Assembly: GCA_035569695.1 (NCBI GenBank)
Contig: DATMMO010000040.1
Coordinates: 1-8,690 of the forward strand
DNA length: 8,690 bases
Direction: 5' to 3'
DNA from: DASXMT01 sp035569695
GTDB taxonomy: Bacteria > Actinomycetota > Acidimicrobiia > Acidimicrobiales > RAAP-2
Below are positions 1-6,475 of the stretch, piece after piece; the stretch's first letter is position 1, and every line of letters begins with the position of its first letter. A program made the translations under genes and the position numbers. Under the pieces are notes generated by a model that ran no database searches, was not told the origin of the DNA, and saw nothing but the letters and a program-made list of their open reading frames with translations.

Positions 1-986
1 GCGCTCGGTCCCAACCACGACAAACCCAGCCCCACCACCAGGGTGACGACGGCGAGGACGAGCACGGGGACGACCACGACCTCGGCCAGCACGCGCCACC
101 GCTTGGTGCCGCGGGCCGTCTGGAATTGGTCGACGCCGAGAAAGATGACGGCGGCGGCGGCGGGCAGCTTCACCGTTGCCGCCAGCGCGCACAGGGCCAC
201 CCCCCAGGCCAGACGACCCTCGACGGCCAGGGTGACGCCGGCCAGCAGCAGGCCCATCATGAGCGCGTCGTTGTGCCCCGAAGCGATGAAGCTGAACAGA
301 GCCAACGGAGAGAGGGCACCGAGCCACAGGGCGATGCCGGGGTCCGTCCCCATATGGCGGGCCAGCCGCGGTAGCGAGACCATGATGAGGACCACACCGA
401 CCAGCTCCAGAACCCGAAAGGCCAAGACCTGGGCGACGATCGAGCTCCCGGCGATGCCGGCGACCACGTTCGCCGCCCCCACGAACAGCGGGCCGTAGGG
501 GGAGGCCGTCCCCCGCCACACGCTGGCGATGGACGAGAGCAACGGACCCTGTCCCAGCGCCCTCGGCGGCACCGAGTACGGGTTGAGCCCGTGGTGGGCC
601 AACAGCCCTTGGCCGATGTAGCTGTAGACGTCCCGACTGAACAAGGGCGGCCCCAGGAACAGAGGCACCCCCCACGCAATGAGGATGAGCCAGGCCCATC
701 GGGTGCTGAGCAGTCCCCGTCGGGCCTGTTGGCCGACGCCCAGCCAGCCCACGATCAACAGGGCCACCGAAAGGTAGAAGAAGGTGGTGACCAGCACCGA
801 CTGCCCGTTGGGGATCGAGAACCACCACAAGGCATGGTTGGGCTCGGTCACCGACCCGACGCTGGTGCCCGTCACGGCCAACCCGATGGATCCGACCAGG
901 CCCAGAGCGAGCCAGGGGACGAGGGGGCTCAGCGAGCGCCGTGCAGGGATGCCCGGTGATCCTCGCACGGCGATGGGCGATCCCAC
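1..986 (-). CDS. mptB: MptB-like polyprenol-phosphomannose-dependent alpha-1,6-mannosyltransferase (GT-C), 3' end cut by the window
   Basis: This is an integral-membrane GT-C glycosyltransferase. MptB/MptA proteins extend the alpha-1,6-mannan core of lipomannan-type glycolipids, using polyprenyl-phosphate-mannose outside the membrane. I translated 328 codons, and the frame is still open at position 1; the mycobacterial protein is close to 600 residues, so the C-terminal part is missing. Visible marks: hydrophobic segments near residues 22-40, 64-84 and 97-113; FSRDVYSYIGQG (116-127), holding the acidic loop typical of GT-C enzymes; NPY (135-137); SPYGPLF (162-168); GHNDALMMG (237-245); and VKLPAA (272-277). 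These fit the MptA/MptB family well; choosing MptB over the paralogue MptA is inference. The start is GTG (986-984), preceded on the minus strand by GGAGGAG with a 4-nt spacer. It is divergent from the DUF5715 gene and shares the 987-1410 intergenic region with it. Confidence 0.85.
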   Translation of the reverse strand, partial: MGSPIAVRGSPGIPARRSLSPLVPWLALGLVGSIGLAVTGTSVGSVTEPNHALWWFSIPNGQSVLVTTFFYLSVALLIVGWLGVGQQARRGLLSTRWAWLILIAWGVPLFLGPPLFSRDVYSYIGQGLLAHHGLNPYSVPPRALGQGPLLSSIASVWRGTASPYGPLFVGAANVVAGIAGSSIVAQVLAFRVLELVGVVLIMVSLPRLARHMGTDPGIALWLGALSPLALFSFIASGHNDALMMGLLLAGVTLAVEGRLAWGVALCALAATVKLPAAAAVIFLGVDQFQTARGTKRWRVLAEVVVVPVLVLAVVTLVVGLGLSWLGPS

Positions 987-1043
987 GTAGCTCCTCCAAG
1001 TTGACCCACCCGGCAACGGGTCCCGATGAACGAGGTCCCGGAA

Positions 1044-1070
1044 ACGATACCCCGACCAGGCGTTGTCGAA
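1044..1070 (-). promoter_or_regulatory. Weak candidate promoter for the mptB-like gene
   Basis: On the minus strand there is a TATCGT hexamer (1049-1044) that fits the actinobacterial -10 pattern TAnnnT. A poor -35-like TTCGAC (1070-1065) lies 15 nt upstream of it. The spacer is short and the -35 match is weak. The -10 would place transcription start near 1037, giving a leader of about 50 nt before the GTG at 986. Only the -10 and its position between divergent genes support this. Confidence 0.3.
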
Positions 1071-1211
1071 GCGGCACCCGGGGCTCAGGACTGTTTCAGG
1101 TCACACAATGAGGTCCTGCGAGCACGCTCCGTTGTAGTCGGCAGGATCCCTATGGCACCGAGGCGCATCGGCCGTGTCCCGGTGGCCGGGTCCAGGTGGA
1201 GGACGGTGTGC

Positions 1212-1229
1212 CGGGAACCGATTTTCCCG
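1212..1229. repeat. Perfect 6-bp palindrome CGGGAA-N6-TTCCCG
   Basis: CGGGAA (1212-1217) and TTCCCG (1224-1229) are exact inverted copies separated by six bases. It lies about 65 bases upstream of the candidate -35 of the DUF5715-asnB unit. It could be an operator or a small hairpin. No T-tract follows, so it is not a convincing intrinsic terminator. Confidence 0.4.
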
Positions 1230-1256
1230 TCAGGGGTGGGGGGTCTCCGGCCAGGT

Positions 1257-1287
1257 CACAGGCATATTCTCAGCCAAATGGCCTGTG
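1257..1287. repeat. 7-bp inverted repeat CACAGGC/GCCTGTG just upstream of a promoter
   Basis: CACAGGC (1257-1263) is mirrored by GCCTGTG (1281-1287) across a 17-base centre. The right arm ends six bases before the candidate -35 TTGTAC at 1294. That is a usual place for an activator site or an upstream operator. The left arm overlaps one copy of the CAGGTCACA repeat. Regulatory function is inferred from position alone. Confidence 0.4.
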
Positions 1288-1293
1288 TGGGAA

Positions 1294-1321
1294 TTGTACG
1301 GGATCGTCGCAGCGCTATGGT
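1294..1321 (+). promoter_or_regulatory. Candidate promoter for the DUF5715-asnB unit
   Basis: A -35-like TTGTAC (1294-1299) and a good -10 TATGGT (1316-1321) are separated by 16 bases. Transcription would start near 1328, leaving a leader of about 83 nt before the ATG at 1411. If real, it excludes the far-upstream ATG at 1174 as the start of the DUF5715 gene. Confidence 0.45.
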
Positions 1322-1410
1322 TCAGCTCACTCGGAGAACCACTTGCGCCGGCGTGGAGGGAAGCAGTTCTGAAGGGAGCCGCGCCTCCGGGTTGGGAGCA
1401 CATTTCGTTC

Positions 1411-2328
1411 ATGCTTGGAGACATGTCCGCATCGAGAAGCCAGCAGCCGGACCCACTCTCGTCCAACGCCACCCTGAACCGCTATCGGTCGGCCGTGTCC
1501 GAGCTGGTCGATGAGGCCGACATGGCCAGCGGTCCCGACGATGCCGACCGTCCCGCCACCGAGAAGGTCCTCGATGCCGGGCTACCCGCCCCCGAGCTGC
1601 AAGGAGTGCTCAGCCGGGTTCCCGGGGGTATCGACGCCGCCGCCGACCGCCTGGTGCAACACGTGTACGACTACCGGCCCAACCCGGCCAGCAGTGCCAA
1701 CAGCCTCGCCGCCTTGATCCGCATCTACCTCCTGTCCCAGATCGACGCGGCCTGGTGGGGGGACACCCCGGCATTCGATACGGCCCACGATGTGCTGAGC
1801 TCGGACGACCTCGTCGACCTCGATCCGCTGCGGACCCGGCGCCTTCTCGGCTTCCGCTACCGGCGCCAGCCCCGGGGGCTCCCCGGGCGGGCGCGGGACT
1901 GGGGCATGCGACGCACCTGGCCCGGACGACAGCCCCACACCTCGGGGTTGCTCTTCACCCGGGCCCGGCCGGAATCAGTGGTGCTCCTGAACCAGCTGGC
2001 CCGCGATTTCGCCAGCCAGGCGCCCCCCGACACCCCCGCCCTGTGGGTCACCAGCCTGGTCCGGAGCGTCCAGCATCAGCACCGGCTCCGGGCCCTCGGC
2101 TATGTGGCGGTGATACCCAGCGCCCACTGCGCCGGCTACGCCATGGACGTCGAGATGCGCTGGTTCCGGCGCTTCGATGCCGACGGCGTCCTGGCCGCCG
2201 CCCTCTTGGACCGACAGGACGCAGGGGACGTTAACGTCATCGACGAGGGCCAGGCGTGGCACGTCTGTGTCAGCCCCACGGCCTGCGACCCGCTCCGCCG
2301 GGACTACGCCACCGCGTTCGGAGGCTGA
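1411..2328 (+). CDS. DUF5715-like protein with M15 (D-Ala-D-Ala peptidase) type metal site
   Basis: This predicted protein has 305 residues, with no signal peptide or membrane segment visible. The C-terminal third carries the mark of the M15/hedgehog peptidase fold: VTSLVRSVQHQHRL (213-226), then SAHCAGYAMDVEM (237-249), matching SxHxxGxAxD with candidate zinc ligands His239 and Asp246, and finally WHVCV (283-287) giving a third ligand, His284. M15 enzymes normally have a catalytic Glu three residues before that last His; here the position is Gln281. The VTSLVR-type lead-in is typical of DUF5715 as I remember the family, but no search was run. The start is uncertain: ATG 1411 and ATG 1423 both have poorly placed Shine-Dalgarno-like sequences. 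The frame opens to 1174, but that extension looks non-coding and overlaps the candidate promoter. It ends 5 nt before asnB, so the two are almost certainly co-transcribed. Peptidoglycan as substrate is inference. Confidence 0.7.
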   Translation: MLGDMSASRSQQPDPLSSNATLNRYRSAVSELVDEADMASGPDDADRPATEKVLDAGLPAPELQGVLSRVPGGIDAAADRLVQHVYDYRPNPASSANSLAALIRIYLLSQIDAAWWGDTPAFDTAHDVLSSDDLVDLDPLRTRRLLGFRYRRQPRGLPGRARDWGMRRTWPGRQPHTSGLLFTRARPESVVLLNQLARDFASQAPPDTPALWVTSLVRSVQHQHRLRALGYVAVIPSAHCAGYAMDVEMRWFRRFDADGVLAAALLDRQDAGDVNVIDEGQAWHVCVSPTACDPLRRDYATAFGG

Positions 2329-2333
2329 GGGCG

Positions 2334-3935
2334 ATGTGCGGCATCGCTCTCATCCTGGGCACCGGCGCGGACCGCGTCCTGTTCGACAAGATGATGAAGG
2401 CCATCGCCCCCCGGGGTGACGTCGAGGAGACCCTCTGCCAGGACGGCCTCCTGCTCGGGACGCAGCGACTGCAGATCGTGGACCGGGACCGTGCCGTCCA
2501 GCCGTGGACCTCGGCCGACGGACAGTGGGCTCTGTGTTACAACGGCGAGGTCTTCAACTACCGGGACCTGCGCATCGAGCTCGAGGGCCTGGGACACCAG
2601 TTGCGCAGCTCCAGCGATACGGAAGTGGTACTGGAGGCATTCCTGGAATGGGGCGAGGACGCCGTCCATCACTTCCGGGGCGAGTTCGCCTTTGCCATAG
2701 TGGAGCGATCCAGCGGCCGGGTGTACCTGGCCCGGGATCCCATCGGGGTCAAGCCCCTCTACTGGTCGAGCCAGGGTGGCCGGCTCCACATCGCCTCCGA
2801 GGTCAAGTCGCTGGTACCCGTGGGCGCGGCCGTGACCGAGGTGCCTCCCGGACACCATGGATGGGGTGCCCCCTCCTCGGCGCCCGAGTTGTCGCCCTAT
2901 GTGGACCTGATGCGGCTGGGAGAGGACGAGGATCCCATCGAGGACCCCGACGAGGCCATGGCCCTGGTGCGGAGCGCCCTGGAGGACAGCATTCGGGTCC
3001 GGGTGGACACCGACCTCACGGTGGGGGTGATCCTTTCCGGTGGGGTCGACAGTGCGCTGACCCTGCTCCATGTTCAGGCCATGCATCCCGATTGCGTGGC
3101 CTTCACCGTGGGCACGTCGGACAGCGACGACCTCCGCTACGCCCGGCGCCTGACCGCCGACCTCGGGGTCCCGCACGAGATCATCGAGCTCCGGCCCAAC
3201 GAGCTCCGGTTCGAGGACGTACGGGCGGCCATCGCCATGTCGGAGCTGACCGAGTACGGCGACATCATCAACGCCCTGGTGTCCAAGCCCCTCTTCGAGC
3301 GGGTCCATCGCAGCGGGGTCAAAGTCGTCCTGTCCGGAGACGGCTCGGATGAGCTGTTCGGGGGCTACGACATGTACCGCCAGGTCGGGGACGACCTTCG
3401 TCAGCGCCTGTTTCAGCACAAGATCCGGAACCTGAGCCGGACCGAGCTGCAGCGGGTCGATCGCACCAGCATGGGCAACGGGGTCGAGGCCCGTGTCCCC
3501 TTCTTGGACCTGGCCCTGGTTCGACTGGCCATGCGCATGCCCATCGACCTCAAGGTGCGCGACGGGCAGGAGAAGTGGGTCGTCCGTCAAGCCTTTGCCG
3601 ACCTCTTGCCCGACTACATCCGGCGACGGCCCAAGAACCCCATGTCCCATTCGTCGGGACTGCACGAACGGGTGCGCCTATACAAACCGCTGTTCGCCCG
3701 GCTCTACCGGTCGTTCGGCTACGACCTGGCCGAACCAATGCGTCGTGACTTCTCCATCGTCCTCGATCAACACCACCTCGACCTGGACCGAGCCCTGGCC
3801 GCCGCCGCGGCCCGACCCGACTACACCCCGTTGGAGCACGCCATCGACCTGGCCGGCGCCCTGCGCTGGAACGCCACCGCCGCCGTCCGGCGTCTGGGCG
3901 GCGGGTCGCGACGGCCACAGCTGCCTCTGGATTGA
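2334..3935 (+). CDS. asnB: Glutamine-hydrolysing asparagine synthetase family amidotransferase
   Basis: This is a 533-residue class II glutamine amidotransferase joined to an ATP-pyrophosphatase synthetase domain, close to the usual length of about 550. Family members transfer glutamine-derived ammonia to an ATP-activated carboxylate, classically aspartate. The start is fixed by Met-Cys-Gly: Cys2 becomes the N-terminal nucleophile after Met removal, and GGAGG (2320-2324) lies 9 nt upstream. Glutaminase marks: GTQRLQIVD (42-50), NGE (70-72), SSDTEV (93-98), RDPIGVKPLYW (134-144) and SEVK (155-158). Synthetase marks: the PP-loop SGGVDS (235-240), SGDGSDELFGGY (334-345), an RTSMGNGVEARVPFLD-type motif, and EKWVVRQAF. 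The usual HRGPD near residue 28 is changed: here it reads PRGD (26-29). It is coupled to the upstream DUF5715 gene. Some relatives amidate meso-diaminopimelate in peptidoglycan instead of aspartate (LtsA/AsnB type), so the acceptor is not settled by sequence. Confidence 0.9.
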   Translation: MCGIALILGTGADRVLFDKMMKAIAPRGDVEETLCQDGLLLGTQRLQIVDRDRAVQPWTSADGQWALCYNGEVFNYRDLRIELEGLGHQLRSSSDTEVVLEAFLEWGEDAVHHFRGEFAFAIVERSSGRVYLARDPIGVKPLYWSSQGGRLHIASEVKSLVPVGAAVTEVPPGHHGWGAPSSAPELSPYVDLMRLGEDEDPIEDPDEAMALVRSALEDSIRVRVDTDLTVGVILSGGVDSALTLLHVQAMHPDCVAFTVGTSDSDDLRYARRLTADLGVPHEIIELRPNELRFEDVRAAIAMSELTEYGDIINALVSKPLFERVHRSGVKVVLSGDGSDELFGGYDMYRQVGDDLRQRLFQHKIRNLSRTELQRVDRTSMGNGVEARVPFLDLALVRLAMRMPIDLKVRDGQEKWVVRQAFADLLPDYIRRRPKNPMSHSSGLHERVRLYKPLFARLYRSFGYDLAEPMRRDFSIVLDQHHLDLDRALAAAAARPDYTPLEHAIDLAGALRWNATAAVRRLGGGSRRPQLPLD

Positions 3936-3960
3936 ACGGCGATCCCGTGGCCCGGTTGAG

Positions 3961-3989
3961 TTGACGGGCGGGCCGGTCACGCTTACCGT
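3961..3989 (+). promoter_or_regulatory. Sigma70-type promoter for the LLM oxidoreductase operon
   Basis: TTGACG (3961-3966) and TACCGT (3984-3989) are separated by exactly 17 bases, the best promoter match in the window. Transcription would start near 3996, giving a leader of about 60 nt before the ATG at 4057. It lies in the 121-nt gap after asnB, so the LLM block can be transcribed separately from the DUF5715-asnB unit. Confidence 0.6.
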
Positions 3990-4056
3990 GCCACAGGCAG
4001 CGTCGGTACGCGGTGCCGCTCGGTCGTGGGACCGACAGCGGTGGGGGAGAGGTGCG

Positions 4057-4950
4057 ATGCAGTTCCATCAGAGCGTGGCCTTCCTGGAGACCGACCAGTA
4101 CCTGCAGATGGCCACGGCCTCCGAGGATCTGGGCTTCTCGGGCATGTACGTGTCCGACCACCTCTGCTATCCCAAAGAGCTCCGGTCCCGGTACACGTAC
4201 TCTCCCTACGACGACGGGTCCCCGGTGTGGTCACCCGAGACCGACTGGCCCGACTCGTGGTGCGCCATCTCGGCCATGGCCGCGGTGACCACCACCCTCC
4301 AGTTCACCACCGGCGTCTACATCGCCCCGGCCCGGGATCTCATGACCGTGGCCAAGCTGGTGGGCACGGCCGCCGTCCTGTCCGACAATCGGATCAACCT
4401 GGGGGTGGCCGCCGGTTGGTGCGAGGACGCGTTCGACCTCACCGGACAGGAGTTCTCGGACCGGGGGGCGCGCCTCGATGACATGATCCCGGCCCTGCGG
4501 GCCCTCTGGCACTCGGGATGGGTGGAGTACCACGGGACCCACTACGACGTCCCCCTCATGCAGGTGAACCCGGCCCCCACCCGCCCTGTCCCCGTCATCA
4601 TCGGGGGCGACTCGCCGCCCGCCCTCCGTCGGACGGCCGCGCTGGGCGACGGCTGGGCCGCAGCCCGGGTGTTGCCGCCCGATCAGACCCTGGAGCAGAT
4701 CGACAGCGTCAAGGCCGCGCTGGTCGGTGCCGGTCGCACCCTCGACGGCTTCCGCATCTTTGCCACGACCGCGGCCCAACCTGAGCCCGCCCTCATCCGA
4801 CGGTTCGAGGACGCCGGCGTGACCGACTGGATCTGCGCCCCGTGGATGGTGGCCAATCAGGACGCCGACCGGGGATACACCTCGACCATCGAAGCGAAGA
4901 TCGAGCTGATGGAGCAATTCGCCGATCAGGTCATCGGAAAGGCAGCGTGA
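4057..4950 (+). CDS. LLM-class (luciferase-like) F420-dependent oxidoreductase
   Basis: This 297-residue protein of the bacterial-luciferase-like TIM-barrel superfamily most resembles the probable F420-dependent group common in actinobacteria. Such cytosolic enzymes usually move a hydride between coenzyme F420 (sometimes FMN) and a small organic substrate; the substrate is unknown here. Marks in order: EDLGFSGMYVSDHL (23-36), the AAVTTTLQFTTGVYIAPARD stretch (75-94) forming core barrel strands, GVAAGW (116-121), YHGTHYDVP (158-166), PVPVIIGGDSPPALRRTA (177-194) and LGDGW (196-200). The start is ATG 4057, preceded by purine-rich GGGGGAGAGG (4043-4052). The same frame is open far upstream, but that part runs through the end of asnB in a shifted frame and is not coding. 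Its TGA shares one base with the ATG of the next gene (4948-4952), so the two are translationally coupled. Confidence 0.88.
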   Translation: MQFHQSVAFLETDQYLQMATASEDLGFSGMYVSDHLCYPKELRSRYTYSPYDDGSPVWSPETDWPDSWCAISAMAAVTTTLQFTTGVYIAPARDLMTVAKLVGTAAVLSDNRINLGVAAGWCEDAFDLTGQEFSDRGARLDDMIPALRALWHSGWVEYHGTHYDVPLMQVNPAPTRPVPVIIGGDSPPALRRTAALGDGWAAARVLPPDQTLEQIDSVKAALVGAGRTLDGFRIFATTAAQPEPALIRRFEDAGVTDWICAPWMVANQDADRGYTSTIEAKIELMEQFADQVIGKAA

Positions 4951-5417
4951 TGTCAGACCTCAACGCCCCGACCCAGGAGCTCCTCGACCGGTTGGCCATC
5001 GACGATCTCCTGACCCGCTACGCCATGGCCGTCGACGCCGCCGACTGGGAGCTGCTCGACACCGTCTTCACTCCCGACGCCCGCATCGACTACACGTCGG
5101 CCGGCGGTATCGCCGGAGACCGCGCCCAGATCAAGGAGTGGTTGGCCCTGGCCTTGGCCGCCTTCCCCGTCCGCCAGCACCTGGTGGGCAACAAGCGGGT
5201 CACCATCGACGGCGACACCGCCGCCGTCCGGGCCTACTTCTTCAACCCCATGTACCTGCAGGGTCCCGACGGCACCCAGCGCTATGCGCCCGGTGGCGGC
5301 TACTACAACCACTCGCTGGTCCGGACCAGGGAGGGATGGAGAAGTCGCGAGCTGGTCGAAGAGGAGGTCTGGCGGGAAGGCCTCTCCGATGTGGCCATTC
5401 CCCAGCTCGACGAGTAG
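4950..5417 (+). CDS. SnoaL-like / NTF2-fold protein
   Basis: This 155-residue protein has the SnoaL_4 (nuclear transport factor 2-like) alpha+beta cone fold, a family that includes scytalone-dehydratase- and ketosteroid-isomerase-like enzymes as well as non-catalytic ligand binders. Seen in sequence: a first helix with LAIDDLLTRYAMAVDAADW (15-33), then LLDTVFTPDARIDY (35-48), FPVRQHLVGN (72-81) with the often-conserved His77, VTIDGDTAAVRAYF strands after it, and a C-terminal WRSRELVEEEVW segment. The length is typical. The ATG at 4950 overlaps the LLM stop by one base. The tight coupling suggests it acts on, or protects, the substrate or product of the LLM enzyme, for example as a dehydratase, isomerase or hydroxylase partner; that link is inferred from context only. 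Confidence 0.85.
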   Translation: MSDLNAPTQELLDRLAIDDLLTRYAMAVDAADWELLDTVFTPDARIDYTSAGGIAGDRAQIKEWLALALAAFPVRQHLVGNKRVTIDGDTAAVRAYFFNPMYLQGPDGTQRYAPGGGYYNHSLVRTREGWRSRELVEEEVWREGLSDVAIPQLDE

Positions 5418-5457
5418 TCCAGGGGCCGGCGACCCCATACCCGGGCCGCACAGCCGG

Positions 5458-5463
5458 TAACGT
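5458..5463 (+). promoter_or_regulatory. -10 element for a possible leaderless start of the Gfo/Idh/MocA gene
   Basis: TAACGT matches TAnnnT and ends 8 nt before the ATG at 5472. No Shine-Dalgarno sequence is visible in the 54-nt gap after the SnoaL-like gene. Together these fit a leaderless or near-leaderless transcript, which is common in actinobacteria. No good -35 is present; CCATAC is at the expected place. Confidence 0.35.
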
Positions 5464-5471
5464 CACCGCTC

Positions 5472-6461
5472 ATGAACCGCCTGCGCATCGGCATACTCGG
5501 CGCAGCCAAGATCGCCCCGGCCGCCCTCATCCGCCCGGCCCGGGCCGTGGCCGACGTGGAGGTGGCCGGCGTGGCCGCCCGCGACCCCGAGCGGGCGCGA
5601 CAGTTCGCCGACAAGCACGGCATCGGCCAGGTCCACCCCAGCTATGAGGCACTGATCGGGGACCCGGACATCGATGCCGTCTACAACCCGTTGCCCAACG
5701 GCCTCCACGGGCGCTGGACGCTGGCGGCCCTCGCCGCCGGCAAGCACGTGTTGTGCGAGAAACCCTTCACCGCCAATGCCCACGAGGCGGCCACGGTGGC
5801 CCGAGCGGGCGACGAGGCGGGGCTGGTGGTTATGGAGGCCTTCCACTACCGCCACCATCCCCTGGCCACCCGCATGCGAGAGGTCGTGGATCAGGGCCTC
5901 ATCGGCGAGGTCCGGCACATCGAGGCCTGGATGTGCTTCCCGCTGCCGTTCAAGCGGGACATTCGCTACCGGCTGGACCTGGCCGGTGGGGCCACCATGG
6001 ACGCCGGTTGTTACGCCCTCAACATGATCCGGCTCATGGCCGCGTCCGAGCCCGAGGTGGTCTCGGCCCGGGCCAAGCTGTCCTCGCCCGGGGTGGATCG
6101 GGCCATGGTGGCCGATCTGTCCTTCGCCGACGGTCGCACCGCCCGCATGCACACGTCGATGTGGTCCTCCGAAGTGCTGCGCATCGGCCTGCGGGTCACC
6201 GGTGAGCGGGGTGAGCTCCGGGTGCTCAACCCGGTTTCCCCCCAGCACTATCACCGGTTGGTGGTGCGGACACCGGCGGGCAAGCGCATCGAGCACATCG
6301 CCGGCCCCTCCACCTACCAGTACCAGCTCGAGCACTTCGCCGCCGCCGTGCTGGACGGTGGCCCCGTCATCACCACCACGGCCGATGCCGTGGCCAACAT
6401 GACCGTGGTCGACGCCGTCTACACCGCGGCCGGGCTCCCGGTGCGCGAGCCATCGACCTGA
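5472..6461 (+). CDS. Gfo/Idh/MocA-family NAD(P)-dependent dehydrogenase
   Basis: This 329-residue cytosolic oxidoreductase has an N-terminal Rossmann fold and a C-terminal alpha/beta substrate domain, the usual length for the family. These enzymes oxidise or reduce sugars, inositols or trans-dihydrodiols with NAD(P). Marks: RIGILGAAKIAP (5-16), the dinucleotide-binding loop in its GxxGAAKIA variant; DAVYNPLPNGLHG (68-80); the catalytic CEKPF (95-99, Lys97); EAFHYRHHP (122-130); and GGATMDAGCYALN (172-184), where family members often have a catalytic His further along. The EAFHYR and DAGCY wording resembles the dihydrodiol-dehydrogenase / glucose-fructose-oxidoreductase branch. The exact substrate cannot be named. 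The start ATG 5472 begins right at the conserved domain and has no Shine-Dalgarno sequence. The next gene begins 14 nt after its stop, so they are likely one transcript. Confidence 0.87.
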   Translation: MNRLRIGILGAAKIAPAALIRPARAVADVEVAGVAARDPERARQFADKHGIGQVHPSYEALIGDPDIDAVYNPLPNGLHGRWTLAALAAGKHVLCEKPFTANAHEAATVARAGDEAGLVVMEAFHYRHHPLATRMREVVDQGLIGEVRHIEAWMCFPLPFKRDIRYRLDLAGGATMDAGCYALNMIRLMAASEPEVVSARAKLSSPGVDRAMVADLSFADGRTARMHTSMWSSEVLRIGLRVTGERGELRVLNPVSPQHYHRLVVRTPAGKRIEHIAGPSTYQYQLEHFAAAVLDGGPVITTTADAVANMTVVDAVYTAAGLPVREPST

Positions 6462-6475
6462 TCGAACCAGAGACG

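Larger units (their letters stand above)
987..1410. other. Divergent intergenic region with several inverted repeats
   Basis: About 420 bases separate the leftward mannosyltransferase from the rightward DUF5715 gene. No convincing protein is encoded. Open frames cross it, but their translations look like random high-GC sequence. It holds the mptB ribosome-binding site (992-998), a weak leftward -10 (1044-1049), an inverted pair CAGGAC/GTCCTG (1086-1091 and 1113-1118), a 9-base direct repeat CAGGTCACA (1097-1105 and 1252-1260), two further inverted repeats (1212-1229 and 1257-1287, listed separately) and a rightward promoter (1294-1321). In a GC-rich sequence of this length one chance 9-mer repeat is not surprising, so the repeats are candidates only. 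Confidence 0.6.

Noticed and set aside
1174..1410. N-terminal extension of the DUF5715 protein to ATG 1174
   Set aside because: The extra 79 residues look random, run through inverted repeats and a candidate promoter, and have no ribosome-binding site or signal peptide.
2256..2333. Earlier start for asnB
   Set aside because: The family needs Cys as residue 2 as the glutaminase nucleophile; the Met-Cys-Gly at 2334 supplies it and the extension would bury it.
2304..3665. A 453-codon open frame on the minus strand
   Set aside because: It lies opposite asnB and comes from the strong codon-position bias. Its translation shows no domain, while the plus strand has complete asparagine-synthetase motifs.
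3493..4056. Upstream extension of the LLM reading frame
   Set aside because: It crosses the end of asnB in another frame and the promoter region. The LLM domain begins right at ATG 4057, which has a good purine-rich site before it.
5463..6335. A 290-codon open frame on the minus strand
   Set aside because: It is antisense to the Gfo/Idh/MocA gene, whose plus-strand motifs are clear.
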